A stretch of DNA of 64,000 nt from Hormoscilla sp. GUM202. Lineage in GTDB: Bacteria > Cyanobacteriota > Cyanobacteriia > Cyanobacteriales > Desertifilaceae. The position numbers and the translations under genes were made by a program. The number at the start of each line of letters is the position of its first letter. Positions within the stretch are counted from its first letter, which is position 1. Positions 9,038 to 18,022 of this stretch are shown here, in pieces. The DNA lies in assembly GCA_005518205.2 (NCBI GenBank), contig RFFC02000028.1:31309-95308 (forward strand). The letters run 5' to 3'. The notes beneath the pieces were generated by a model. That model was not told the origin of the DNA, made no database searches, and worked only from the letters and a program-made list of their open reading frames with translations.

Positions 9038-9743
9038 ATGGGGGTTTAATTCCCCTCCCCCAGGTACGGGGGTGACACCGGTCCTTAGTGCTGAGGAGTA
9101 ACATCACCTCGGTGCTCCGCAAGGACTTAAATGTAGGATAGCTGGTAGCCTGAACCGGTGACGCCACTAGGACAGATGCTCATGGTTAGAACAAGCAAAC
9201 TTATGTAAGCCTCGTCATCCAGAACCAGCGGAATAAGGCTATTACGCTGGCCCAAAAGGGAAATGGTAGTTAGTGTTAACCGTCACTCCTGGTTAGCATC
9301 GTACTCGAATAACTCCCGGGGTATAGTAGGGACCTAAAAGCATCGAGAAATGAGACCAAGGAACGAAATAACTTCTCGTGTGCTGTCCTACTCAGTAGGA
9401 AGTAGGACAAGTTAGATGTTTTGCGCAAGCCACGAGGAGAGGGATGTCCTAAAAAGCCAATGCCCGGGGTAATGCCTGCGGATATGCTGACATAGGACGG
9501 TGATAGTTGGAAGCCACGGCAATGAGTACCCCTAACAAAGCACGGAACCCTTAGAGGTATGTTTGACCGTCAATCGGCGGGTAAGGGGCGAAAAGAGGAG
9601 TGGTAAGGGTCAAGGGGAGAAATCCCTAGTAAAAAAACCTACCTATGACAAAGGGCCAACTACCCAGTAGCCGTGTGCGATGAAAGTCGCAAGCACGGTT
9701 CCGAAAGGGAGGGTTGACAAGCGATTGTCAGCTCGACCCCGAC
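9038..9743 (+). mobile_element. Group II intron 1, ORF-less, antisense in a thioredoxin gene
   Basis: A 706-nt segment with group II intron architecture and no reading frame for a maturase. Domain V is clear at 9669-9701 (AGCCGTGTGCG / GAAA loop / CGCAAGCACGGTTC), followed by domain VI ending CTCGACCCCGAC. The 5' part shares blocks with introns 2 and 3 (GGTCCTTAGTGCTG, GCCTCGTCA, CTGGCCCAAAAGGGAAATGG, AACTCCCGGGGTATA). Ends are set from the shared 3' block and from the frame-preserving join of the host gene, and may be off by a few bases. It would need a maturase in trans. Confidence 0.85.
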
Positions 9744-10087
9744 CAGTTGGATGCAGTGGGTGTTTGGCCTATAGCTAGGGCCTCCAGTTGCCGGCACAGA
9801 TCGTCGGTACTGTGAAACCCTTCGATCCGATACCGGACTTGGCCACCTTCAAATAGGAGCAAAGTTGGTAATGTCCTGAGTCGATAGGCATTGGCGAGTT
9901 TCAAACTCCGATCGGCATTGAGTCCAACCATTTTCATACGTGTACCCCATTGAGCCTGAAACTTCTTCAGGGCTGGGGGGATTAGCCGACAAATACCACA
10001 CCAAGGGGCCCAAAAATACACTAAAACCGGGGTGGAAGCTTCTAAAACTTCTGGAGAAAAAGTCTCTTCACTGACCGACAATATCAT
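9728..10087 (-). CDS. Thioredoxin family protein, C-terminus replaced by intron sequence
   Basis: A 119-aa thioredoxin-fold protein: PVLVYFWAPWCGICRLIPPAL with the redox CGIC motif at residues 31-34, cis-proline region RTLPTLLLFEGG, and FHSTDDL. CGIC differs from the common CGPC. The frame ends after …TASNW with SGSS and a stop, all read from the end of group II intron 1; the original tail now lies at 8833-9037. The thioredoxin fold itself is complete, so the product may still work in thiol exchange. It precedes ndhF on the same strand. Confidence 0.82.
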   Translation of the reverse strand: MILSVSEETFSPEVLEASTPVLVYFWAPWCGICRLIPPALKKFQAQWGTRMKMVGLNADRSLKLANAYRLRTLPTLLLFEGGQVRYRIEGFHSTDDLCRQLEALAIGQTPTASNWSGSS

Positions 10088-10315
10088 GATCGTACAAGTA
10101 TGTTATCTTTTTTTCGTATCCTATTGGGATCATGCTACATCGATTTGGGGATCCTCTGACTCACTGAATTTACAAATTAAGAACTTGACTGCTTCGGCAT
10201 GGGCAACGGGTGCATCCCAGTTTCGCAATGAGTATAAATGCTTAGAATATAAGGTTCCGAGATGGTGTTAAGTCGTACTGTTATTTTGAATAAGTTAACT
10301 ATAGGAGATAAAATA
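10088..10315. other. Divergent spacer between thioredoxin and FkbM genes
   Basis: A 228-bp spacer, AT-rich, with promoters expected for both directions. TAGGAG at about 10301 is a good ribosome site for the FkbM gene. Nothing else is seen. Confidence 0.5.
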
Positions 10316-11026
10316 ATGTCAACTAGCAACTCTGGTATTTATTTGCACCCTAGCATTATAGCACACATTTCTAAAGCCAAAGTTAACACCATCTTAGAGC
10401 TGGGAGCCGGTGACGCATTGGACTCAATCGCACTAAATCGTGCTTATGATGCTCCAGTCTATGTGTTTGAATGTCACCCGGATTCATTAGTCCTATGTTC
10501 TGAAAACATCAAAAATCACCCGGATATTCACTTAATCCCCAAAGCCGTTTGGAATCAAACGACCAGTTTAGAGTTTAATTTGGTCGTGAATGGCAATCCT
10601 TTTGCGTCATCCTGTTTTTCCCCAAATCCGATGTATCCTTTTGAGAAATACGAATGTAAGCAAATCCAGGTTAATGCAACTCGTCTTGATGATTGGTTAA
10701 GCACAAACAATCTTAATACTGTCGATCTTCTTTGCATCGATCTTCAAGGAGCCTGTCTAGAGGCCCTCGAAGGAATGGGTAACTATCTGAATTCTACAAG
10801 ATATATTATTGCAGAGATCGAAATTCACCCCATATATCATCAAGAGGCATTACATAGTGACGTTTGTAATTTCCTTAAGGAGCAAGGTTTTGAGCAAGTT
10901 ATTTGTATTCGCAAATGGCTTACCAGTGAGGGACGATGGCTGGAACAGATAAACGAAGACACTGCGGAAGGTACCCCAGCATGGTTCGCAGATTATCTCT
11001 TTGTTAACCAAAAGATAGACAAATAG
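10316..11026 (+). CDS. FkbM-family methyltransferase
   Basis: A 236-aa protein with TILELGAGDALDS as SAM motif I, YVFECHPDSLVLCSENI as the acidic strand and following helix, and the FkbM signature region VDLLCIDLQGACLEALEGM, ending in RYIIAEIEIHP. Such enzymes O-methylate sugars or lipids; the substrate is unknown. The start at 10316 has TAGGAG 9 nt upstream. It lies in AT-richer DNA together with the glycosyltransferase further right, so both may have arrived in one transfer and act on one glycan (inference). Confidence 0.85.
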   Translation: MSTSNSGIYLHPSIIAHISKAKVNTILELGAGDALDSIALNRAYDAPVYVFECHPDSLVLCSENIKNHPDIHLIPKAVWNQTTSLEFNLVVNGNPFASSCFSPNPMYPFEKYECKQIQVNATRLDDWLSTNNLNTVDLLCIDLQGACLEALEGMGNYLNSTRYIIAEIEIHPIYHQEALHSDVCNFLKEQGFEQVICIRKWLTSEGRWLEQINEDTAEGTPAWFADYLFVNQKIDK

Positions 11027-11132
11027 GCTTTCCTCTGTAGTTTAGACTAAAAAAATCATCTTTTGCAGCAACTTAATCCCCAAAACCCGCGCAGGGAAAG
11101 ACTTTCACCATTATGTTGCTAGTGACGCGCAC

Positions 11133-11360
11133 TCACAACATAGCAGCAAGGTCGTCAGGCTTAAACTCCAGCCGGTAAGCCCGGAGACTGGGGTGCTTGG
11201 GGATGAGTCGCCAGTACATATTCACCGGCCCCTACACGACGTTTTCCCCACAGCGATAGAGAAATGTTGGCTGTCCGCGCAGGAAACCAGTGAGTACCTG
11301 CCAGTGAATGAAGCCCTGCCCGTCGGAGAAAATTAGGTGGGCGGGGCGGTGCTGTTGTAG
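11133..11360 (-). pseudogene. Decayed gene remnant, unknown family
   Basis: The minus strand reads LIFSDGQGFIHWQVLTGFLR, then GQPTFLYRCGENVV, a TAG (11232-11234), then GPVNMYWRLIPKHPSLRAYR and a run to a stop at 11133. The sequence looks protein-like on both sides of the TAG. Upstream the frame shifts again (IYYDYNSTAPP in another frame). I do not recognise the family; I list it as a broken gene. Confidence 0.45.
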
Positions 11361-11455
11361 TCGTAGTAGATAGATAACTGTGCGAGATGTTCAGGTATAA
11401 GCCGAGAACCGGTGAAAGCCTGGTTGGTTTCATTTAGCCAACAACTGTGATAATC

Positions 11456-12291
11456 ATGGGGGTCCAAATCCCCCCCTCCTAGTACGGGAGAGACTCCAGT
11501 CCTTAGTGCTGTGAAATGACATCATCATGGTGCGAAGCAAGGACAAAGTAGGTAACCTAGTAGCCTAAACTGGGGACACCGCAAGGGAAGACACCTATGG
11601 CTAGAACAGGCAAACTTGTGTAAGCCTCGTCAACCTAAACCAGCGGAATAAGGCTATACACGCTGGCCCAAAAGGGAAATGGCAGTTAGTGCTAGTTGTT
11701 GTTATTGGCTAGCAACGTACTCGAAGAACTCCCGGGGTATAACAAGGGCCTAAAGGTGTCACAATGATACTACGGAACGTTATAACCTCAAATGAGCTGT
11801 CTTGCTGGTATGTCCATCGGTAAGACAAGTTAGATGTTAAGCGCAAGCCATTAGAGGAGGGATGTCCTAAGAAGCCAATGCCTAGGGTAATGTCTGGGAT
11901 ATGCTGACGTAGGACGGATATGGTAAGAAGTCTCGGAAGAAAGTAGCCTTAATATCACGGAGCTGGGAGAAATCCCGAAAAGTATGAATGATGGACTAAA
12001 AGACCTAACCGGGTAAGAATCCGGGGGCCGAAAAAGAGAATGGCCAGATGTTAGCAAAGAGTGGAATATGGTTTACGGGTTTAACCACCACGAACCTTCC
12101 GGAGTTAGGCACTCAACTTAGTCGATTGACAACCATAAGGGGCAAAATTGTACGTGACAAGGCCAGTTAGAGGAAACTCTGATAGTGCTATCCATAACAA
12201 GGACTTACCAACCAGTAGCCGTATGCGGTGAAAGTCGCAAGTACGGTTCCGAATGGGAGGGTTGTCCCGTGAGGGGCAGCTCGACCCCGAC
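11456..12291 (+). mobile_element. Group II intron 2, ORF-less, inside an IS5 transposase
   Basis: An 836-nt segment closely related to intron 1: shared blocks CAGTCCTTAGTGCTG, GCCTCGTCAACC, ACGCTGGCCCAAAAGGGAAA, CTCGAAGAACTCCCGGGG, domain V at 12217-12249 (AGCCGTATGCGG / GAAA / GTCGCAAGTACGGTTC) and domain VI ending CTCGACCCCGAC. No maturase frame is present. It is followed at once by ACAATGGGAGTTGTTAGAA, encoding QWELLE of an IS5 transposase, so the intron sits in the 5' part of that gene. Ends are approximate. Confidence 0.83.
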
Positions 12292-12600
12292 CACAATGGG
12301 AGTTGTTAGAATCTCTCTTACCACCGGCTCAAAAAACGGGACGGCCTCGTACCGTAGACATGTTGAGTGCGCTCCAAGCAATTCTCTACGTTCTGGTGAC
12401 TCCGATGCGCACCGGCGTTACTGCCCAAGAACTATCCTTTCAGCAATGGCGGGATGATGGAACGTGGAAACGCATTCATGACCATCTTGTCAAATGGGTG
12501 CGTGTAGCTGAAGAGCGTCAGCCTACACCTAGTGCCGGTAGTCTCGATTCACAGACAACTGCCAAGGCGGTAATGGTTCATACCGATGTTGGTTATGACG
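12292..12600 (+). pseudogene. IS5-family transposase N-terminal remnant
   Basis: Encodes QWELLESLLPPAQKTGRPRT, then LSALQAILYVL, and later WRDDGTWKRIHDHLVKWVRV and PTPSAGSLDSQTTAKA, hallmarks of IS5 transposases of cyanobacteria. The piece between (normally CxWRLLPxxYP...) is readable only in another frame (ALLPKNYP), so there are compensating frameshifts plus a deletion. The remnant stops at GYDGG and runs in frame into the glycosyltransferase, creating an 895-codon fused frame from 12303. Confidence 0.75.
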
Positions 12601-12611
12601 GAGGCTACTAT

Positions 12612-14990
12612 ATGACAAATAAGCCGATTAGAGGAAAATATAATGAACAAGAATATCGGCTTATGGTTTTGAATGAATTTACCTCAAGTAATTATTTTAA
12701 AAGTACCCTCCAAAATCCAGAGGCGCTAGATATTCTCCATCATTATGAAATTGGTAAAATTGACCAAGAATACAAAGATTTCTATGGAGAGCAGGATAAG
12801 GATATAATTTACGAGCTATGGACGGATAAAATAGCCAGGCTCAAGGAAAAATGCCGAAACACTGAAGCACATGATGCGGAGGTAGTTAGACAGAGAATAG
12901 CCAGACAATTAGGCATCAAAACAAAAGCAGATTTAAATGGAGAAAGATCCACGAAAGTATACGATGGCGACAAAGATATAGTCTGCTATATTGTACTACA
13001 ATCATTAGCAGACAATTTATTAGAAACACTTGTTTCAATAAGACTCCAAGAAGTAAAAAAATCAATCGTAGCTGTTGTCATAACATCATCTGAAAGCGAG
13101 TGTCAAGCAATTAAACTTGCATACAAGGATCGTATACGTTCAGTCATAGACTATGACAACGAAGCGAACAACATCACTCTCAAACCAAATAGGTTATTTG
13201 AAATCGTAATTGCCTTAGTATCAGATCGAGCTTACAATAAGGCAATCCTAATCAATAAAGGTCTAAGATTTGCATATAATTATCATGCGAAGTACGCAGT
13301 GATAATTGAGTCAGGGGACATTTTAGAAAGCAACCATGCATCAACATTAATAACGACAATAGAACAAAATAATTCCTGCTCTGCATATGCACGCAATACT
13401 GCTGGCAACTATCCACTTGACTTAGCTCATATAAATACATCTAATTTAATGCTTAATATGAATGACTTGGCATTGCTAGATCGAGAAAATTATTTGTGTG
13501 ACACTCGCTTTGATAAGTATTATGCACTACCCGAATTACTTATCAGGTTGGAAAAACATCTAAGCCGCAACAATAGCCTACCAGCCATTTCTTGTATAAA
13601 TCGAAATATAATAACATTAAGAAAGAATAGATACAGTTGCAAAGAACTTGATGAGCTAAAACTTGACCCAGGCAAGCTCAATATATTACTAATGAGCTAT
13701 AGTGATGAATTGTCTAAAGGAGGAGCAATTACAGTTATATGTAACTTAATGAAAAGACTAAGCAATAAGAACACAAAGGTCTATATTTTAGTCAATTACT
13801 TTGATAGCAACAAGATTGAATTCTATCTAGCCAATGAAGATACAAAAAGGTTTGATTTTGCAGATAGAAAAGATTTCCTTAAACACTTATCTTCTGTCAG
13901 TCCAGCTAACTTAGCGTTGTTTGATATAATTAATATTCATTGCTGGCATTTTGGCAATGACTTCATTCCCTTTCATTTTCCAAGTGATTCAATGAAAATT
14001 GAGGAGTTTTTTAACTATTTTCCAATGGCTCGTATTGTGTATACGGATCGCTCAGATTATAGCAAAGATAAAAGAATAATAAATAAGGGGTTGACAGACG
14101 AATTACTAAAGCTTGGTACAAAAGATTTTGAACAATTGTCAACTGAACAAAAGGAAACATTTTTACAGACATATAAGTTAAATGCTGATAACAAATACAC
14201 ACTAATTGATGGGGGATATTATTGGTCAGATGAAATGGAAGATCGCTTTTGGGCTAAATGGGTGTTAACCAACTTTAGCTGCAAAAGAGAACTAATGGCA
14301 CTAGCAGATGAAACTGTATATGTATCAAAAAGCCAACGAAAATCAATCCCTTTACTTTGCCCTAATATTAGATATGGGAGGCGTCAGAATGCACCATTCG
14401 AGAGATCTCCAAAAGTCATCTATGACGGTGTGGATACTGACAAGTTTGAGTTTGATAAGGGACTTGATACTCTTGTCTATAATTTACATAATAGTAGAGG
14501 TGAACCAATTGATATCCCCAAAAAGGGTCAAATAATTCTATACCTTGGAAGAATTGACATATATAAAGGGGTCATATACCTTGCTAAGGCGATCCCCACA
14601 ATTTCAAAGAGATTTCCAAACATTACATATTTATTTGTAGGCGGATATTCAGCAGGTTTTGAAGAAGAGATACGCAAAGCTTGCGAATATAATAAGAACG
14701 TTATAATTACGGGAATTCTTCCTGGAGAAAGAAATGCTGCTGCGCTTTTCAAGAGAGCGGATCTAACAGTCCAGCCCACGCTGGGTGAAAGCTTCAATCA
14801 AGTAGCACTGGAATCATTATTTATGGGGACTCCCGTAGCTATATCCAATATTGATGGTCCGCAAGAAATATACGTGCAACAAGGATTTGCCTTTGGCCTA
14901 AAACCAGGTGACAGCTGTGCAATTGCTGAGACAATAATATCGATTCTTGAAAATTTAGATGAAGCGAAAAAAAAAGGTACAAAAAAATAA
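12612..14990 (+). CDS. Large two-domain glycosyltransferase (GT4 C-terminus), tail frameshifted
   Basis: A 792-aa product from the ATG at 12612 (MTNKPIRGKYNEQEY). The N-terminal half contains a GT-A-like region (DIVCYIVLQSLADNLLETLV). The C-terminal half is a GT-B, GT4-type domain: LLMSYSDELSKGGAITVI, ILYLGRIDIYKGVIYLAKA, GILPGERNAAALFKRADL and the E-x7-E motif GESFNQVALESLFMGTPV. The frame stops at 14988-14990 after an A9 run (14967-14975). Removing one A would extend the protein to a stop at 15070-15072 with a natural tail (RLKETYHAEKMCSDYNNLFK). The DNA is clearly AT-richer than its neighbours, which points to horizontal transfer. The acceptor is unknown. Confidence 0.78.
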   Translation: MTNKPIRGKYNEQEYRLMVLNEFTSSNYFKSTLQNPEALDILHHYEIGKIDQEYKDFYGEQDKDIIYELWTDKIARLKEKCRNTEAHDAEVVRQRIARQLGIKTKADLNGERSTKVYDGDKDIVCYIVLQSLADNLLETLVSIRLQEVKKSIVAVVITSSESECQAIKLAYKDRIRSVIDYDNEANNITLKPNRLFEIVIALVSDRAYNKAILINKGLRFAYNYHAKYAVIIESGDILESNHASTLITTIEQNNSCSAYARNTAGNYPLDLAHINTSNLMLNMNDLALLDRENYLCDTRFDKYYALPELLIRLEKHLSRNNSLPAISCINRNIITLRKNRYSCKELDELKLDPGKLNILLMSYSDELSKGGAITVICNLMKRLSNKNTKVYILVNYFDSNKIEFYLANEDTKRFDFADRKDFLKHLSSVSPANLALFDIINIHCWHFGNDFIPFHFPSDSMKIEEFFNYFPMARIVYTDRSDYSKDKRIINKGLTDELLKLGTKDFEQLSTEQKETFLQTYKLNADNKYTLIDGGYYWSDEMEDRFWAKWVLTNFSCKRELMALADETVYVSKSQRKSIPLLCPNIRYGRRQNAPFERSPKVIYDGVDTDKFEFDKGLDTLVYNLHNSRGEPIDIPKKGQIILYLGRIDIYKGVIYLAKAIPTISKRFPNITYLFVGGYSAGFEEEIRKACEYNKNVIITGILPGERNAAALFKRADLTVQPTLGESFNQVALESLFMGTPVAISNIDGPQEIYVQQGFAFGLKPGDSCAIAETIISILENLDEAKKKGTKK

Positions 14991-15072
14991 AAAAAGACTA
15001 AAAGAAACTTATCATGCAGAAAAAATGTGTTCTGATTACAATAATCTTTTCAAATCTCTTATTGTCCAATAA

Positions 15073-15416
15073 ATAGACATCCTTACCACCCCTCAAAATT
15101 CTGCTATAATTCCGAAGGGTACAAAAAAAGCCGTTGCACAATTAGGGGACGATATGGATTGTTAATAAGAGATGGGCTTTAGGGACAAATATCTATGTAT
15201 GACATATTTTTTTGAGTTAGCACTCGCGAGAGCATCTGATGCCGAATCCTACGTAAAAATACTCCATTTTGAGGTGCCTTAATATATGAGGTGGACCAAC
15301 CAGTTTTGGATCTTCTCAATAAGGGATGCTAAATTGATGCTAAAAGCACCAGCAAAGGGGCAACTGTCAAAATTTATGTCGATCCCCCTTGACAAATAAT
15401 CAATATATGCTATTGT
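15073..15416. other. Gene-free stretch with a solo IS1-like end
   Basis: No gene is seen. It contains a 24-bp match to the IS1 terminal repeat (15130-15153) and AT-rich sequence. A TTGACA...TATTGT pair near 15389-15416 points rightwards, antisense to the NnrU gene; its meaning is unclear. Confidence 0.5.
15130..15153 (+). repeat. Solo IS1-type terminal repeat
   Basis: GCCGTTGCACAATTAGGGGA and four following bases match 21 of 24 positions of the left end of the IS1 element at 2140-2163. No transposase or second end is seen nearby, so it is a relic. Confidence 0.65.
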
Positions 15417-16130
15417 CTAAAACCTAACGCGCGAGGTAGCGACCATCAACCAGGGGTGCGCCCACCACAGCAGTCCGATAAAAGCAATGACTCCGAGATA
15501 GGCGGGGCGGATAAACTCTTGCCATTCCAGGGTTTGACGTCCCTGGGCGATCGCCAGAAAAGGGATGATAGAGGTGCTAGCTTTGACAGTTTCAAAGACT
15601 TGACCATAGCGGTCTGCGAGACGGCGATCGCCATGCCAAACCCCAAATATATGATGTAGCACCAAACCGATTGACGTTACCATCGTAAAGGTAGTACCAA
15701 TCCAAAGGGTATGGGCGATACACCAAATCACCTGTCCTACCATTTGGGGATGACGGGTGACGCGAATGATGCCAGTAGAGTACAGATGAACTTGAGGCTT
15801 TTGCAGGGCAGCAATTTCCAGCAGATTAAAAGTAGCTGGGTAAAGAAAAAAGAAGGATAAGGCAGATAGCACCCATACCAGGGGTCTCACGCCTGCTACA
15901 TCCTGCACCTGCCAGAGTTGCCAGCCATCATAGCGATGGTTAAAGAAGTAAACGATCGACACCATCGCCAGAGGCAGGCTGACTAGGGCAAACAGGACGC
16001 GATAGAGTCGGACGCCCATCAGTTTTTCTCCCCTTGGGCGACCCGCAGCTAGTCCGCTGTGGGCAACAGCAAAACCCAGCAGCAGTCCGATCATAATCAA
16101 ATGGCTGTTCATTAACCAATCGTAAGACAT
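15417..16130 (-). CDS. NnrU / 15-cis-zeta-carotene isomerase (Z-ISO)-like membrane protein
   Basis: A 237-aa membrane protein (from MSYDWLMNSHLIMIG) with six or so hydrophobic segments. Family marks: FAVAHSGLAAGRP near the N-terminus, TGIIRVTRHPQMVGQVIWCIAH with the conserved RHP, and HHIFGVWHGDRRL. NnrU proteins are heme-binding; the plant relative Z-ISO isomerises zeta-carotene, and cyanobacterial homologues are candidates for the same step. The frame is open for 44 more codons upstream to 16262, but those residues are not membrane-like and are unlike the family start. Confidence 0.82.
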   Translation of the reverse strand: MSYDWLMNSHLIMIGLLLGFAVAHSGLAAGRPRGEKLMGVRLYRVLFALVSLPLAMVSIVYFFNHRYDGWQLWQVQDVAGVRPLVWVLSALSFFFLYPATFNLLEIAALQKPQVHLYSTGIIRVTRHPQMVGQVIWCIAHTLWIGTTFTMVTSIGLVLHHIFGVWHGDRRLADRYGQVFETVKASTSIIPFLAIAQGRQTLEWQEFIRPAYLGVIAFIGLLWWAHPWLMVATSRVRF

Positions 16131-16266
16131 AAACAGTAAGATTGTGAGAAACCGGATTATGAAGGCATTTTCCCACGATACTTGGAAGTTATAGCGACTA
16201 TTCCCCGGTTTCTTGACCGATGTAAAACATAAACCCCGATCGCGCAGCGTGGCGCCAGCCATAAAA

Positions 16267-17663
16267 CTAAAATAGTAAGTCTAGATCTAATTGTCTGAGA
16301 TCCAGAGTCCAGAGACATCCCTGTGTACCCTCAAATGTAGCAATCATCAGACCCGAAGTATGTGCATAGGCGATCGCACTTATCTGTTTTGGTCCGTCAA
16401 TCTTCCCCACCACCGTTCCCTGCATATCCAACAAGATCATTTTTCCCAGTACAGAAGCAACCACATAACCCCAGGATGTGGCCGCCAGGAATTTTGGATC
16501 GGGTAAGTCCACTTTCACCTGTCGGATACGAAAAGGCTTGAGGTCGATTAATAGTAGAGATGTCTGGTTATTTGCTTGGGTAGCTAGCAGTCGATAGGGC
16601 ACCCCACCAGCAGCGATCGCCCGTTCCAGCAGCACTGGCAGCATCCAGGAACCCACCTCAGTGCCGCGTCGGGTAAAAACCGACAGATGCGTCCCAGTCT
16701 TACCAGGTGCGATCGCCGCCACATGACGTCCATCCAGCACCAGTAGCTGAGATCTTGCCGATTTCAGTTCAACAGCGATCGATTTAGGATTAACAGTCAA
16801 AGTTTGACCGCCAGTTATGTGAGAACCGATCTCCCAATCACGCAAATCTAAAAGCTGCAATTGCTTGTCAGAAGTAGCAGCTGCTATCCAACGTCCGGAG
16901 GTTTCGACATCTGCCACAAAGTCACTGTCTTCTTTGGCTATCAATCCGATGGAAACAACTGAGTACTCAGAGGTCGAAAAGCTGAGGAAATAAATCGAGC
17001 GATCGGAGATAATAAAACATCCTTGTTGAGAGCCGATCAATTTTTGCACCGACTCACCCAGATGCACCCGAGACAGCTGAAATATCACCCCTATTTATTC
17101 CATCTGGATAAATCTGACATTCTACAACCGCTCCTGCGGCCCAATATACCTTATCTAGAGATTTAATATTTAAGGGATCTTTACCAGAGGCTGTTTCCTG
17201 TGAAGATACCACTGCTAGCGCAGCTAAAGGTTGGCCCGGACTTGGTTCCGTTGTCGGCAGCAGGCTTCCAGTACTCTTGACCCGACAAAGAGATATTACC
17301 AGCTAGCAGGCGAAAGGTGGCTACACCCGTGGAGAGGTCGGCGATCAATGCTGCTTTGAGTCTTTGCAGAGCTGGTAAATAATCGGAGTAGACTAGATCG
17401 CTGCTAGTCAGCACCAGCAGGATCATGCCTCCGGCTAGTTTGTAAATATATACTTGGTGTGCTGCGAATTGAAATTCAAAAGACTCAAAGCTCTCGGTCG
17501 TCGTATCAACTACCTGGCGGATGCCCTGTGCTCGCGCTTCTTTCTGCTGGAAGTTCAGTGTGCTATCCACGCCACAAAAGTAGGGGCGCGATCGCCTATC
17601 CATGATGGCCACACCCGCAATTCCTGGTAAATTCAGAAAGTCCTAGACGAGCGCCGGTGACAT
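16267..17663 (-). pseudogene. Decayed beta-propeller-like protein gene (one stop, two frameshifts)
   Basis: The original protein of about 465 aa can be reassembled. Piece 1 starts MSPALV at 17663, meets TAG at 17643-17645, and continues DFLNLPGIAGVAIMDRRSRP with an alpha/beta roadblock-like domain (to about 17250). Piece 2, in another frame, reads PSPGQPLAALAVVSSQETAS and LDKVYWAAGAVVECQIYPDG. Piece 3, after a further shift near 17090, is a 273-codon repeat-rich domain (FQLSRVHLGESVQKL..., LDLRDW, ILLDMQG) resembling a WD/propeller fold. Pieces 1 and 3 remain open, so shorter products are possible. Its place next to nnrU and rbcR fits a conserved gene now lost. Confidence 0.72.
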
Positions 17664-18022
17664 AGATATCAGAGTATGTCTATTTATTTTATTGCCGTTT
17701 CATGCCACAAAGTTATTGTGGGGAGGTTCAACAGGGTAACAATTGTGGTACATCTGTACAACAGCCAGCGACCGCTTGAGAACCCTGCCGTATCTCCACC
17801 GGAGCGCCGATTCGCACTACCTGTGGAGATAGACCGAATCATTCTCTCATTTTTTCACCCTCTTACCAGTCGGTGATGTCCCGTAAAACAGGCCCCGACC
17901 TCTAAGCATACTGCTGACTGCTGACAGCTGACTGCCGATCGTCGGAGTCTATTGATCCCTCAGCGTCTCCAGGAGACACCGCACTTAGGGAGTAGATAGT
18001 GACAATTTTAGGTATAGCAAAA
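17664..18022. other. Intergenic region upstream of rbcR with palindromic repeat
   Basis: No gene. It contains one full copy of the GCGC(T/C)..TCGCACTA palindromic element (17791-17831) and a partial copy around 17963-17982 (GTCTCCAGGAGACACCGCAC). The rbcR promoter should lie here. Confidence 0.55.
17791..17831. repeat. Palindromic element, core AGCGCCGATTCGCACTA, copy 1
   Basis: Arms TATCTCCAC (17791-17799) and GTGGAGATA (17823-17831) flank a core with the family signature TTCGCACTAC. Further copies are listed at 18943, 19192, 23162, 25784, 26898 and 53005. Confidence 0.75.

Noticed and set aside
11161..11433. 90-codon minus-strand frame (MKPTRLSPVLGLYLN...)
   Set aside because: The neighbouring frame gives the protein-like sequence; this one is its shifted shadow.
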